A stretch of 64,000 nucleotides of DNA from CADCTQ01 sp963844325 (GCA_963844325.1 CAWJNV010000001.1:620001-684000), one strand, 5' to 3'; numbered from the stretch's first letter, positions 1 to 10,142 are shown. Numbers and translations: made by a program. The notes: a model not told the origin generated them from the letters alone.

Positions 1-69
1 GGCTGGTGATCCTGATTTATAAGCACGCTCCATGTTCCCATTCGATCAGCGAATAACCAGTCCATCAAT

Positions 70-1822
<1,753 letters not shown>

Positions 1823-1852
1823 CAGCGTTATCGCATTTCCAGGGCGACCCAT

Positions 1853-1883
1853 TCTGGTGTAAGCGTGGACGCTTGCACCCAGA
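1853..1883 (+). terminator. hairpin after ilvB
   Basis: An imperfect inverted repeat with arms near TCTGGTGTAAGCGT and ACGCTTGCACCCAGA and a two-base loop sits 30 bases after the ilvB stop. No clean T-run follows (GCGTTTTAG), so it may be a weak terminator or an mRNA-end stabiliser. It separates ilvB from the toxin-antitoxin genes that follow. Confidence 0.4.
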
Positions 1884-1908
1884 CAATGCGTTTTAGATCA
1901 TAAACATC

Positions 1909-2142
1909 ATGGAAACGGTAGAAATCATTGAAGCCATTCGACAACTTCCAATAGATGAGCAACGGAAGATTGCTGAAGAAGTATTACGCCAGGTCGAAGA
2001 ACAGGCGCGGGCTGAGAAACGGCAAGCGATTCTGGCCTTGGCAGGCAGCTGGAAGCACTTTCCCGAAGAGAATACAGATGATTTGCTGGACGAAGTGAAG
2101 CGAAACCGACAAGATATGTTCAATAGAAACGTTGACTTGTGA
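1909..2142 (+). CDS. antitoxin-like protein upstream of a PIN toxin
   Basis: A 77-residue, charged, probably helical protein. The N-terminal half (IIEAIRQLPIDEQRKIAEEV) reads as an amphipathic helix pair. Its last codons overlap the PIN toxin gene by 4 bases (GTGA), the usual translational coupling of antitoxin and toxin. I do not see a clear AbrB or ribbon-helix-helix signature, so the antitoxin family is open. The role, binding and neutralising the downstream PIN ribonuclease and perhaps repressing the pair, is inferred from context. The N-terminus resembles that of the ORF at 2830, suggesting duplication. Base composition is more AT-rich than ilvB, consistent with acquisition. Confidence 0.7.
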   Translation: METVEIIEAIRQLPIDEQRKIAEEVLRQVEEQARAEKRQAILALAGSWKHFPEENTDDLLDEVKRNRQDMFNRNVDL

Positions 2143-2543
2143 AACCAACACTGGTAGATACCGACATTTTATCATTTTACCTTAGAGGCCTGCCGAAAGT
2201 AACACAACGTTTTGCTGATTATTTACAAGCGTATGCTTGCATAAATATTAGCATTATCACAGAATATGAGATTCGGAAGGGGTTACTGCACCGGGATGCA
2301 AAAGGGAAGCTAAACAGTTTTGAACTGTTTGTTTCCATGAATCAAGTGCTGCCTATAACAACCCATTCGGTCTATCAATCGGCCTACATAGTTGCTAGTC
2401 TGCGCAAGCGTGGGATTCAAATGTCGGATACAGATGCTTTAATTGCTGGTATTGCTTTGCAAAACAGCTTGGTATTGGCAACAAACAACACGGACGATTA
2501 CAAAAACATCCCCGGACTTGAGCTAGACAATTGGAGCATTTGA
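2139..2543 (+). CDS. PIN-domain ribonuclease toxin (VapC type)
   Basis: A 134-residue single PIN domain, the normal length for VapC toxins, which cleave tRNA or rRNA when freed from their antitoxin. The acidic residues that bind metal are visible: D8 and D10 in LVDTDILSF, E42 in TEYEIRKG, the SDTDALIAG motif near residue 97 and the LATNNTDDY motif near residue 116. The start is GTG at 2139, giving a 4-base overlap with the antitoxin; no upstream ATG fits. The pair sits inside the ilv/leu cluster between ilvB and ilvN and is AT-richer than its neighbours, so it looks like a late insertion. Confidence 0.88.
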   Translation: MKPTLVDTDILSFYLRGLPKVTQRFADYLQAYACINISIITEYEIRKGLLHRDAKGKLNSFELFVSMNQVLPITTHSVYQSAYIVASLRKRGIQMSDTDALIAGIALQNSLVLATNNTDDYKNIPGLELDNWSI

Positions 2544-2570
2544 AGACTCAAAACGGACAGTCGAATAGAT

Positions 2571-2789
2571 ATGGACACAGTGAAACAGCCTTTTTCCAAC
2601 ACGCAACTTGAGCTTTTGAAAGCCTTCTCCCATAACCTTTCGGAAAGTGAATTGTCCGAGTTGAGGAAAGTGTTGACTCAGTTCTTCGCCCAGCGTGCCA
2701 TTAAGGAGGCCAACAGGATTTGGGACGAAAAAGGCTGGACGGAAGCGGACGTTGAATGTATATTGCAAACCAAAATGCGTACTCCTTAA
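2571..2789 (+). CDS. small antitoxin-like protein, orphan
   Basis: A 72-residue protein starting with the pattern TVKQPFSNTQLELLKAFSHN and ending with a WDEKGWTEADVE segment. From memory this small-protein family occurs widely in cyanobacteria and Bacteroidota, often next to PIN toxins, and is annotated as hypothetical or antitoxin-like. Here no toxin follows directly; the PIN gene ends 28 bases upstream, so this could be an orphan or a second antitoxin. Function is inferred from family context only. Confidence 0.6.
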   Translation: MDTVKQPFSNTQLELLKAFSHNLSESELSELRKVLTQFFAQRAIKEANRIWDEKGWTEADVECILQTKMRTP

Positions 2790-2829
2790 ACAACTGAATT
2801 TTAATTGTGTGCTTTATACATTTAAGGTT

Positions 2830-3150
2830 ATGCAAACCGGAGAAATCATTGAAGCGTTAAAAGAGTTATCCGAAGATGAGCTGACGAAGGTAGTAGAAGA
2901 AGCAAGCAAGATACTGGCCCAGAAACGAGCAGCGACTGAGCCTAAGCCAAAATACAACGCCTTACAACAACTGCTGCTTGACGGGCCAGTCATGACGGAT
3001 GAGCAGTACCAGGCTTTCCTGGAATCACGTAACTATTTTGGCAATTCAGGTCAAACCGGCTGGCCCGACGACCACTTGCCCAACCCCCTCCTCTCCCCCG
3101 AAGACGAAAAGAACGTACGGCGCATCTGGAAAAGCCCCGGCGGCTGCTAA
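2830..3150 (+). CDS. small hypothetical protein with antitoxin-like N-terminus
   Basis: A 106-residue protein. I chose the ATG at 2830 because upstream in-frame sequence does not look like protein and this start aligns with that of the gene at 1909: both begin M-x-T-x-E-I-I-E-A and continue as a charged amphipathic helix. The C-terminal half (GPVMTDEQYQAFLESRNYF, then WPDDHLPNPLLS) is different and I do not recognise it. It may be an antitoxin whose toxin has been lost, or a chimeric remnant. It ends 155 bases before ilvN. Confidence 0.5.
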   Translation: MQTGEIIEALKELSEDELTKVVEEASKILAQKRAATEPKPKYNALQQLLLDGPVMTDEQYQAFLESRNYFGNSGQTGWPDDHLPNPLLSPEDEKNVRRIWKSPGGC

Positions 3151-3175
3151 CCCGGTTTTCATAAATTACGGCATC

Positions 3176-3263
3176 CTTCGACATTCATCATTCCTTGTTG
3201 GACATTCGATATTTGAATTTTGAATAATGATGAATGTCGAACAAGGAATGTTGAATGTCGAAG
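3176..3263. repeat. long word-repeat hairpin between accessory ORFs and ilvN
   Basis: Two arms of about 33 bases (3176-3208 and 3229-3263) pair almost perfectly. Both are built from the repeated words GACATTC and TTCCTTGTT; the loop is AT-rich (ATTTGAATTTTGAA). It is directly followed by a CAAC-rich stretch leading into the ilvN start. This is one of several intergenic hairpins of the same style in the window. It could act as a terminator or mRNA stabiliser. Confidence 0.7.
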
Positions 3264-3305
3264 TAAAGGACACCGAACAACCAACAACGAATAACGAACA
3301 ACGAA

Positions 3306-3887
3306 ATGATCCCCAACGGCCTCCACGACCCCGAAAGAACCTTTATCATTTCCGTGCTGACGGAGAACAAAAGCGGCCTGCTCAACGCCATCACCATCAT
3401 TTTTACCCGCCGCAAGATCAACATCGAGAGCATCAACGTGTCGGAGTCGGAGGTAAGCGGGGTGAGCCGCTACACCATCGTGGTCAAGCTCACCCGCGAA
3501 CGGGCCGAAAAGCTCGTCAAGCAGATCCGCAAGGTGATCGAGGTGCTGGGCGCCTTCCTCTACGAAGAAGAAGACACCCACTTCCAGGAAATGGCCCTCT
3601 ACAAAGTGCCGCTGGAGCCCTTCCTCAACGACACCCAGAACCGCGTCGAAAAGCTCATCCGCGACAACTTCGCCCGCATCCTCTACATTGAACGCGAATA
3701 CATCATCATCGAGAAGACCGGCCGCAAGAGCGAAACCCAGAAGCTGTTCGAAGACCTCAAGGAGTTCGGCGTGTCGGAGTTCGTGCGCTCAGCCCGCATC
3801 TCCATCTCCAAATCCAAGCGCCGCACCGAAACCTTCCTCCGCGAACTCGAAGAACTCAGCGCCAAGTCGGTGAAGGTGGAAGGGTAG
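3306..3887 (+). CDS. ilvN: acetolactate synthase small (regulatory) subunit
   Basis: A 193-residue protein, the length of the longer bacterial IlvN/IlvH type. It binds the IlvB catalytic subunit, raises its activity and mediates feedback inhibition by valine. The N-terminal ACT domain is plain: FIISVLTENKSGLLNAITIIF (residues about 13-33), then RRKINIESINVSESEVSG, followed by a second alpha/beta domain ending SEFVRSARISISK. It would normally follow ilvB directly; here a PIN toxin-antitoxin group and a long hairpin lie between them. The ATG at 3306 is the only well-placed start. Confidence 0.95.
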   Translation: MIPNGLHDPERTFIISVLTENKSGLLNAITIIFTRRKINIESINVSESEVSGVSRYTIVVKLTRERAEKLVKQIRKVIEVLGAFLYEEEDTHFQEMALYKVPLEPFLNDTQNRVEKLIRDNFARILYIEREYIIIEKTGRKSETQKLFEDLKEFGVSEFVRSARISISKSKRRTETFLRELEELSAKSVKVEG

Positions 3888-3897
3888 AGACGTAGTC

Positions 3898-4032
3898 ATT
3901 GGTCAATGGTACATTGGTTGATTAGTCATTGGTCAGTAGTCATTGGGTATGCGTAAGTTGTCGCCTCCGGATAACCAGTGTACTACTGACCAATGACCAA
4001 TGTACTATTGACCAATGTACCATTGACCATTG
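3898..4032. repeat. dispersed hairpin element, copy 1
   Basis: Both arms are made of the words CATTGGTCA, AGTAGTCA and their complements, giving a long imperfect hairpin. The loop contains the core CGTAAGTTGTCGCCTCCGG (3952-3970), found again on the other strand with one change at 61728-61746 inside the second element of this kind. That shared core shows a dispersed repeat family, not a chance hairpin. It fills the gap between ilvN and the AraC gene; the arm read as codons would give a spurious N-terminal extension of AraC. Confidence 0.75.
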
Positions 4033-4036
4033 CCCG

Positions 4037-4924
4037 ATGACCAAAAACCCCATTCCCGTTTACGATTTAAAGACGTTTACGCCGGCGGCCGACGACCGGG
4101 GCGAATGCCTGGTGGAGGTGTTCGACGGCCGCCGCACGTCGCGGGCGCCGTTTCCGCACCGGCACGACTTCTTCGAGGTGCTGCTGCTGCACCAGGGTTC
4201 GGGTACGCACACCATCGACTTCCGCCAGTACGACATCAAGCCGCCCTGCGTGTTTTTCCTCTCGCCCGGGCAGGTACACACCCTGTCGCCTTCCGCCGAC
4301 ATTGCCGGGTACATTTTCCTGTTCACCGCCGGCTTTTACCTCGTCGGCAAGCCCGACGCCAACCGCCTCTTCGACCTGCCCTTCTTCTACAACCTGGAGG
4401 GCGAAAGCCGGCCGCTGTACCTGACCGCCGAGGCCCAGCTGGCGCCCCTGCGGCAACTGTTTGAACTGGCCGCGCGGGAATACGAGGCGGCCCAAGCCGA
4501 TGCGGCCGAAGTGCTGCGGCCGGCCCTCGACCTGCTGCTCGCCCTGTGCAAACGGCTGTACCCGGCCCAGCCGCCGGAACTCCAGAAGAACAAGGGAAAA
4601 GTGTTGGTCAAACGCTTCATGCAGATGGTTGAGGAACATTACCTCCACTACAAGTCGGTGAAGGACTTTGCCGAACACCTCGCCGTCACGCCCAACCACC
4701 TCAACGAGACCGTAAAGGGTTGCACCGGCCGTACGGCCTCCGACCTGATCAAAGACAAGGTGATGCTCGAAATCAAGCGCAGCCTGCTCTACACCGACCA
4801 CTCGGTTTCGGAGATCGCCTACCGGTTCGGGTTCACCGACCAGTCCTACTTTTCGAAGTATTTCCGGGGGCGGGAAGGCGTTTCGCCGCAGGCTTACCGG
4901 GAAAGGGCCATAAAATCCTCCTGA
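4037..4924 (+). CDS. AraC-family transcriptional regulator
   Basis: A 295-residue regulator with a cupin-like N-terminal ligand domain (FPHRHDFFEVLLLHQGSGTH, then the PPCVFFLSPGQVHTL strand) and two C-terminal helix-turn-helix motifs (about residues 195-290; FAEHLAVTPNHLNETVKGCTG and VSEIAYRFGFTDQSYFSKYF). The start at 4037 is chosen because the frame upstream runs through the hairpin repeat. It lies between ilvN and ilvC on the same strand, but nothing in the sequence shows that it controls these genes; the ligand is unknown. Confidence 0.9.
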   Translation: MTKNPIPVYDLKTFTPAADDRGECLVEVFDGRRTSRAPFPHRHDFFEVLLLHQGSGTHTIDFRQYDIKPPCVFFLSPGQVHTLSPSADIAGYIFLFTAGFYLVGKPDANRLFDLPFFYNLEGESRPLYLTAEAQLAPLRQLFELAAREYEAAQADAAEVLRPALDLLLALCKRLYPAQPPELQKNKGKVLVKRFMQMVEEHYLHYKSVKDFAEHLAVTPNHLNETVKGCTGRTASDLIKDKVMLEIKRSLLYTDHSVSEIAYRFGFTDQSYFSKYFRGREGVSPQAYRERAIKSS

Positions 4925-5012
4925 AATCGCCCAAAATTTCCTAACTACGATCCCAATTGTTTACGGACTTTTGTAAACGCATCACCATTTATCTTTTCAA
5001 CCCTCCTTACCC

Positions 5013-6056
5013 ATGGCAAAGTTAAAATTCGGCAACGTAGAAGAAGACGTAGTAACCCGCGAAGAATTCCCGATGGAGAAAGCCCGGGAAGTACTCAAGA
5101 ACGAAACCATCGCCGTGATCGGCTACGGCGTGCAGGGCCCCGGCCAGTCGCTCAACATGCGCGACAACGGCTTTAAGGTGATTGTGGGCCAGCGCCGTCC
5201 CTCCAAAACCTGGGACAAGGCCGTGGCCGACGGCTGGAAGCCCGGCGAAACGCTGTTTGACATCGAAGAAGCCCTCCAGCGCGGCACGATCATCTGCCTG
5301 CTGCTCTCCGACGCCGCCCAGATCGCCATGTGGCCCACGGTGAAAAAACACCTGACGCCCGGCAAAACCCTCTACTTCTCGCACGGCTTCGGCATTACCT
5401 ACAAAGAACAAACCCAGATCATTCCCCCCGCCGAGGTAGACGTAATCCTGGTGGCCCCGAAGGGCTCGGGCACCAGCCTGCGCCGCCTGTTCGTGGAGGG
5501 CAAGGGCCTCAACTCGTCGTTTGCCATCTACCAGGACGCCACCGGGAAGGCCCGCGAAAAAGTGATCGCCATGGGCATCGGCGTGGGCTCGGGCTACCTG
5601 TTCCAGACCGACTTCTACAAGGAAGTGACCTCCGACCTGACCGGCGAACGGGGCACGCTGATGGGCGCCATCCAGGGCATCTTCGCGGCCCAGTACGAAA
5701 TCCTGCGCAAAAACGGCCACTCGCCCTCCGAAGCCTTCAACGAAACCGTGGAAGAACTCACTGAGAGCCTCATGCCGCTGGTGGCCGAAAACGGCATGGA
5801 CTGGATGTACGCCAACTGCTCCACCACGGCCCAGCGCGGCGCCCTCGACTGGTGGAAGCGTTTCCGCGACGCCACCCTGCCCGTGTTCGACGAACTCTAC
5901 AACAGCGTGAAGGCCGGCAAGGAAGCCGCCCGTTCGATTGCCTCCAACAGCCAGTCGGACTACCGCGAAAAGCTCGAAGGCGAACTCAAGGAACTCCGCG
6001 AATCGGAAATGTGGCAGGCCGGCGCCACCGTGCGCAAGCTGCGTCCGAAGAAGTAG
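5013..6056 (+). CDS. ilvC: ketol-acid reductoisomerase (NADP+)
   Basis: A 347-residue class I enzyme that rearranges and reduces 2-acetolactate or 2-aceto-2-hydroxybutyrate, step two of valine and isoleucine synthesis. The Rossmann motif GYGVQGPGQ is at residues 37-45, followed by the basic GQRRPSKTW stretch that favours NADPH. The knotted C-terminal domain has TDLTGERGTLMG-type metal ligands (SDLTGERGTLMGAIQG) and the ETVEELTESLMPLV helix. The start ATG at 5013 follows an AT-rich leader. It is intact and of normal length, in keeping with a working pathway despite the broken ilvB reading frame. Confidence 0.96.
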   Translation: MAKLKFGNVEEDVVTREEFPMEKAREVLKNETIAVIGYGVQGPGQSLNMRDNGFKVIVGQRRPSKTWDKAVADGWKPGETLFDIEEALQRGTIICLLLSDAAQIAMWPTVKKHLTPGKTLYFSHGFGITYKEQTQIIPPAEVDVILVAPKGSGTSLRRLFVEGKGLNSSFAIYQDATGKAREKVIAMGIGVGSGYLFQTDFYKEVTSDLTGERGTLMGAIQGIFAAQYEILRKNGHSPSEAFNETVEELTESLMPLVAENGMDWMYANCSTTAQRGALDWWKRFRDATLPVFDELYNSVKAGKEAARSIASNSQSDYREKLEGELKELRESEMWQAGATVRKLRPKK

Positions 6057-6102
6057 GACCATGATGGACGTGATGAAATGATGACCATGATGCCCCCTCA
6101 CC

Positions 6103-6196
6103 GTCATCCTGAAAGGAACTTCGTAGTGATTGGTCAGGCATCACTTTTCCCTACGAAGGTTGGCTTCGCCGGGCTTTGCTTCTTTCAGGATGACTG
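6103..6196. repeat. hairpin repeat after ilvC
   Basis: The outer arms GTCATCCTGAAAG and CTTTCAGGATGAC are perfect complements; inside them CTACGAAGTT-like words pair again (ACTTCGTAG with CTACGAAGG). A GTCATCCTGA hairpin of this style is common between genes in Bacteroidota. It may end ilvC transcription before the next toxin-antitoxin pair. No T-run follows. Confidence 0.6.
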
Positions 6197-6320
6197 CCAG
6201 GGGGGCTGGAAGTGAATAAAAAGATGTACTTCAGCCCTTATTCCGGGTAAAAATGCTTACCGTTTTTCTGGGTAACTTGGTAGTTCATCACCTTTTAAAT
6301 GAATTGAACCGAAGGTTGTT

Positions 6321-6521
6321 ATGAAAGTACAGTTTGTCACCGACGCCCGGGGCCGGAAGACCGCCGTGCAGATTCCGATCAAAGAATGGGAACGCATTCG
6401 GACCAAGTTAGACAAGGACGCCTTTTTTGATGATTTGAAAGAAGCCCTGCAAGAAGCTGAATTGTACGCAGCCGGCAAGACAGAACTCAAATCAGCGAAA
6501 GACCTTCTGAATGAGTTGTAA
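6321..6521 (+). CDS. antitoxin of a RelE/ParE-type pair
   Basis: A 66-residue protein with an N-terminal strand-rich part (MKVQFVTDARGRKTAVQIPI) and a charged helical C-terminus (FFDDLKEALQEAELYAAGK). This arrangement is typical of antitoxins whose C-terminal helix wraps the RelE/ParE toxin. It overlaps the toxin gene by 11 bases. I cannot place it in Phd, RelB or ParD with certainty. The pair is inserted between ilvC and leuC. Confidence 0.75.
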   Translation: MKVQFVTDARGRKTAVQIPIKEWERIRTKLDKDAFFDDLKEALQEAELYAAGKTELKSAKDLLNEL

Positions 6522-6834
6522 AGTCGTCAGCACCCGGGTTTTTGAGAAAGAGTTGAAACGGTTGACCAAGAAATACAAATCCTTGAAGGAGGACATTGCT
6601 GCCTTATTCGAAGACCTGGAAGCAAATCCCTCGCAAGGAACCCCACTCGGTGGCAGTTGTTATAAAATCCGGTTGGCAATCAGCAGCAAGCAAAAGGGTA
6701 AAAGTAGCGGTGCCAGGGTAATTACATGTGTAAAGCTGGTACAGGGAGCCGTTATTTTGTTGACGATATACGATAAATCCGAAAGAGAAAACATTACCGA
6801 TAAGGAATTAGAAGCGTTCCTTAAAAATCTATAA
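6511..6834 (+). CDS. RelE/ParE-family toxin
   Basis: A 107-residue basic protein with the RelE/ParE order: N-terminal helices (FEKELKRLTKKYKSLKEDIA), a central strand with GGSCYKIRLAISSK, then the ARVITCVKLVQGAVILLTIYDKSER sheet. RelE members cleave ribosome-bound mRNA and ParE members poison gyrase; sequence alone does not say which. It ends six bases before leuC, so it may be co-transcribed with the leucine genes. Confidence 0.82.
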   Translation: MSCKVVSTRVFEKELKRLTKKYKSLKEDIAALFEDLEANPSQGTPLGGSCYKIRLAISSKQKGKSSGARVITCVKLVQGAVILLTIYDKSERENITDKELEAFLKNL

Positions 6835-6840
6835 CCGCAA

Positions 6841-8244
6841 ATGCAACCGTCTACACTATTCGATAAAATCTGGGAGAGCCACGTCGTCAAACGGCAGGAG
6901 GGATTCCCGGACGTACTGTACATTGACCGCCATTTCATTCACGAAGTCACCTCGCCGCAAGCCTTCAACGGACTGCGCCAGCGGGGCATTCCCGTGGCCC
7001 GCACCGGCCGTACCTCGGCCACCGCCGACCACAACGTGCCCACCCGCGACCAGCACCTGCCCATCCGGGAAGCCCTCTCGCGCCACCAGGTAGAGACGCT
7101 GCGGAAAAACTGCGCCGAGTTCGGCGTCGAACTCTACGACCTGCTGCACCCCTACCAGGGCATCGTGCACATCATCGGGCCGGAACTGGGCCTCACGCTG
7201 CCGGGCATGACCATCGTGTGCGGCGACAGCCACACCTCCACGCACGGCGCCTTCGGCAACATTGCCTTCGGCATCGGCACCAGCGAGGTGGAACAGGTGC
7301 TCTCCACCCAGTGCATGCTGCAATACAAGCCCAAACGCATGCGGATGAACGTCAACGGCAAGCTGGGCAAGGGCGTGGTGTCCAAGGACATCATTCTCTA
7401 CATCATCTCCAAAATATCGGCCAGCGGCGGCAACGGCTACTTCGTGGAGTACGCCGGCGACACCATCCGCGGCCTGAGCATGGAGGCCCGCATGACCATC
7501 TGCAACATGAGCATCGAGATGGGAGCCCGCGGCGGCCTCATCGCCCCCGACCAGACGACCTTCGACTACATCCGCGGCCGCCGGTTTGCCCCGCAGGGCG
7601 CCGACTTCGACCGGGCCGTGGCCGGGTGGCAAACGCTCAAAACCGACGAAGACGCCACCTTCGACAAGGAATACCACTTCGACGCGGCCGACATTGCCCC
7701 GATGATCACCTACGGCACCAACCCCGGCATGGGCATCAAGGTAACCGACCGCATTCCCACCGTGGAAGAACTCCACGACATCAGCGAACACGCCTCCTTC
7801 AAAAAATCCCTGGACTACATGGGCCTGGAGCCCGGCGGGCAACTGCTCGGCCAGAAGGTGGATTACGTGTTCATCGGCTCGTGCACCAACGCCCGCATTG
7901 AAGACCTGCGCCTGGTGGCCGACTTCGTGAAGGGCAAGCGCAAGGCCTCCGACGTGGAAGTATGGATCATTCCCGGCTCCAAGCAGGTGGAAAAGCAGGC
8001 CCAGGAAGAAGGGCTCGACCGCGTGTTTGCGGAGGCCGGCTTTGAACTGCGCGGCCCCGGCTGCTCGGCCTGCCTCGGCATGAACGAAGACAAGGTGCCT
8101 GCCGGCAAGTACTGCATCTCCACCTCCAACCGCAACTTCGAAGGCCGCCAGGGCCCCGGTGCCCGCACCTTCCTGGCCAGCCCCCTGTCGGCGGCGGCGG
8201 CGGCCGTGACGGGAAAAGTGGAGGACGTGCGGCAATACCTGTAA
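6841..8244 (+). CDS. leuC: 3-isopropylmalate dehydratase large subunit
   Basis: A 467-residue aconitase-family subunit that with LeuD isomerises 2- to 3-isopropylmalate. The three cysteine ligands of the [4Fe-4S] cluster are present: C348 in GSCTN and C408 and C411 in GCSACLG. Other family motifs are the N-terminal LFDKIWESHVV, the CGDSHTSTHGAFG loop and ARTFLASPLSAAAAA near the end. Length is normal. leuD follows 1.3 kb downstream, separated by one foreign-looking exported protein; the ATG at 6841 lies six bases after the RelE/ParE stop. Confidence 0.96.
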   Translation: MQPSTLFDKIWESHVVKRQEGFPDVLYIDRHFIHEVTSPQAFNGLRQRGIPVARTGRTSATADHNVPTRDQHLPIREALSRHQVETLRKNCAEFGVELYDLLHPYQGIVHIIGPELGLTLPGMTIVCGDSHTSTHGAFGNIAFGIGTSEVEQVLSTQCMLQYKPKRMRMNVNGKLGKGVVSKDIILYIISKISASGGNGYFVEYAGDTIRGLSMEARMTICNMSIEMGARGGLIAPDQTTFDYIRGRRFAPQGADFDRAVAGWQTLKTDEDATFDKEYHFDAADIAPMITYGTNPGMGIKVTDRIPTVEELHDISEHASFKKSLDYMGLEPGGQLLGQKVDYVFIGSCTNARIEDLRLVADFVKGKRKASDVEVWIIPGSKQVEKQAQEEGLDRVFAEAGFELRGPGCSACLGMNEDKVPAGKYCISTSNRNFEGRQGPGARTFLASPLSAAAAAVTGKVEDVRQYL

Positions 8245-8270
8245 TTACTTACCCGCCACCCGGTTGTGCC

Positions 8271-9521
8271 ATGAAGCGCAGGTGTATTCTCTTCCCCGCC
8301 CTGGCAGTGTTGCTGCTGGTGACCGCCCGGCCCCTGCCGGCGCAGGAAGGCAATGTTCTGCGCGGCCAGGTTTTCGACGAGAAGACGGCAAAGCCGGTGT
8401 TCTACGCGAAAATAGGGCTCGTCGACGGGGACCTGACGACATTTACGGACCTGAGCGGGGAGTTCGTGCTGGAATCGACGGCCCTTCAGCCAAACGACAC
8501 CCTGGTTTTCTCCTCGCTCCAGTACGAGGCAACGAAAGTACCCGTTGCCTCTCTGCAGCACGGCGCGGGGGTAATCAGGTTGCGGCGGCGCAACGCGGGC
8601 CGGGGCCGGGCGCCCATCAAATCGATCCAACCGGAAGCACTGGTGCGACTGGCGGCCGATGCCGCTTTGCAACAGTACGACCGCACCCCCGCTACCCGGG
8701 AAATTTCTTTCCGCGAACGCGTCCGGGAAGTCAATGACGGCCAGGAGGTATTGTCAGCTACGGCCCAGGGCCGCTTCTCCTGGTACAAATCTGTCCACCA
8801 TTCTCCGGACGCGGACGGCAGCATTGGCGTCGAATTTCGCGGCAAACGCGATTCAGTGTACAGCGCGTTGCTGCGTTCCTACAACGCATTTCTGGTTACG
8901 CCACGCAGTTATCCGCTGCAGCGGGGGACCCGGATCACCAACTTCCCCCTGGCCAATCCCCGCTACAAGCGGCTGTATAACGGGTATAATCCCTGCTTTT
9001 ACCACCTGGCTGACCTGGAAGAACTCGACGCATTCCGGTACCCGGAATCTTTCCTGAACCCCGGCCGGATTGACCAGTACCAGTTCTACTTGCTGGATTA
9101 CCTTACCCTGAACGGAGAGCAGGTGACGGTAATCGGGTTTGCTCCGAAGGGCAACTGGGTAACAAGGGCTTATTTCACGGGGCGTATCTTTGTCATAACC
9201 CGCGAGAAAGCAGTCATCCGGGCCGACTTCCAGCTTGCCCCCGGGGAGTTGGTTCTGTTCAACTATAATGCAACCATTGAAACAGTGCAGCGGACGTACG
9301 AGGTGCACTACGCCAAACAGGAAGATGGGTGGTTTTTTGACCGGGGCAGCATCCGTACTGTTTTCAGCCGCCGCCCCTACCCGTCGCGTTTCTTGTCCAT
9401 GATTGATTTTAAGGCAAGCAGCGATCCGGCCGTTATGAACCCCATCGCGGACGGCCCGCGGATGGAACGTAGCCAACCCTTCGTGAGCCAGCTCCCCGAC
9501 GCCGCCGGCAAGCAGCCCTAA
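8271..9521 (+). CDS. exported protein with carboxypeptidase-regulatory-like domain
   Basis: A 416-residue protein with a signal peptide (ILFPALAVLLLVTARPLPAQ). Residues about 28-105 form a carboxypeptidase-regulatory-like beta-sandwich (GQVFDEKTAKPVFYAKIGLV, FTDLSGEFVLES) as found on many Bacteroidota outer-membrane and surface proteins. The rest is tyrosine- and arginine-rich and of unknown function, similar in style to large uncharacterised families that carry this domain. It sits between leuC and leuD on the same strand with short gaps (26 and 27 bases) and is probably co-transcribed. No link to leucine synthesis is visible. Confidence 0.8.
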   Translation: MKRRCILFPALAVLLLVTARPLPAQEGNVLRGQVFDEKTAKPVFYAKIGLVDGDLTTFTDLSGEFVLESTALQPNDTLVFSSLQYEATKVPVASLQHGAGVIRLRRRNAGRGRAPIKSIQPEALVRLAADAALQQYDRTPATREISFRERVREVNDGQEVLSATAQGRFSWYKSVHHSPDADGSIGVEFRGKRDSVYSALLRSYNAFLVTPRSYPLQRGTRITNFPLANPRYKRLYNGYNPCFYHLADLEELDAFRYPESFLNPGRIDQYQFYLLDYLTLNGEQVTVIGFAPKGNWVTRAYFTGRIFVITREKAVIRADFQLAPGELVLFNYNATIETVQRTYEVHYAKQEDGWFFDRGSIRTVFSRRPYPSRFLSMIDFKASSDPAVMNPIADGPRMERSQPFVSQLPDAAGKQP

Positions 9522-9548
9522 CCCCGTATTCACTCACTTGCAATCCCC

Positions 9549-10139
9549 ATGAGCAAAGACAATTTCAAGACCCTGCAATCAACGGTAGTCCCGCTGCCCA
9601 TCGAGAACATTGATACGGACCAGATCATCCCGGCCCGTTTCCTGAAGGCCACCACCCGCGAAGGGTTCGGCGACAACCTGTTCCGCGACTGGCGGTACAC
9701 GGCCGACAACCAGCCCAAGGCCGACTTCGTGCTCAACAGCCCGACGTACCGCGGCAAGATCCTGGCGGCGGGCAAAAACTTCGGCTGCGGGTCGAGCCGC
9801 GAACACGCCGCCTGGGCCATCTACGACGCCGGCTTCCGGGTGGTGGTTTCGAGCTTTTTCGCCGACATTTTCAAGGGCAACGCCCTCAACAACAGCCTGC
9901 TGCCCGTGCAGGTATCCGACACGTTCCTGGCCCGGCTGTTTGAGCAGGTGGCGGCCAACCCGGAAGCAACCCTTACCGTGGACCTCGAAAACCAGCGCAT
10001 CACCCTGCCCGACGGCACCTGGGAACCCTTCCAGATCAACGCCTACAAGAAAGCCTGCCTCCTCAACGGCTACGACGACATCGACTACCTGCTGAGCCTC
10101 CAGGAAGACATCGTGGCGTTTGAGAACGGCAGAGGCTGA
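9549..10139 (+). CDS. leuD: 3-isopropylmalate dehydratase small subunit
   Basis: A 196-residue LeuD of normal length, completing the isopropylmalate isomerase with LeuC. Diagnostic stretches are VPLPIENIDTDQIIPARFLK, GKNFGCGSSREHAAWAI (the swivel-domain substrate loop) and SFFADIFKGNALNNSLLPV. It starts 27 bases after the inserted exported protein and is followed by a long hairpin before leuB. Confidence 0.96.
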   Translation: MSKDNFKTLQSTVVPLPIENIDTDQIIPARFLKATTREGFGDNLFRDWRYTADNQPKADFVLNSPTYRGKILAAGKNFGCGSSREHAAWAIYDAGFRVVVSSFFADIFKGNALNNSLLPVQVSDTFLARLFEQVAANPEATLTVDLENQRITLPDGTWEPFQINAYKKACLLNGYDDIDYLLSLQEDIVAFENGRG

Positions 10140-10142
10140 GGG

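Noticed and set aside
3929..4036. 36-residue N-terminal extension of the AraC regulator at 4037
   Set aside because: These codons are the arm and loop of the dispersed hairpin repeat; the cupin domain begins just after 4037.
4037..4924. AraC protein as the regulator of the ilv/leu genes
   Set aside because: Position alone is not evidence; no repeated binding site was seen upstream of ilvC, leuC or leuA.
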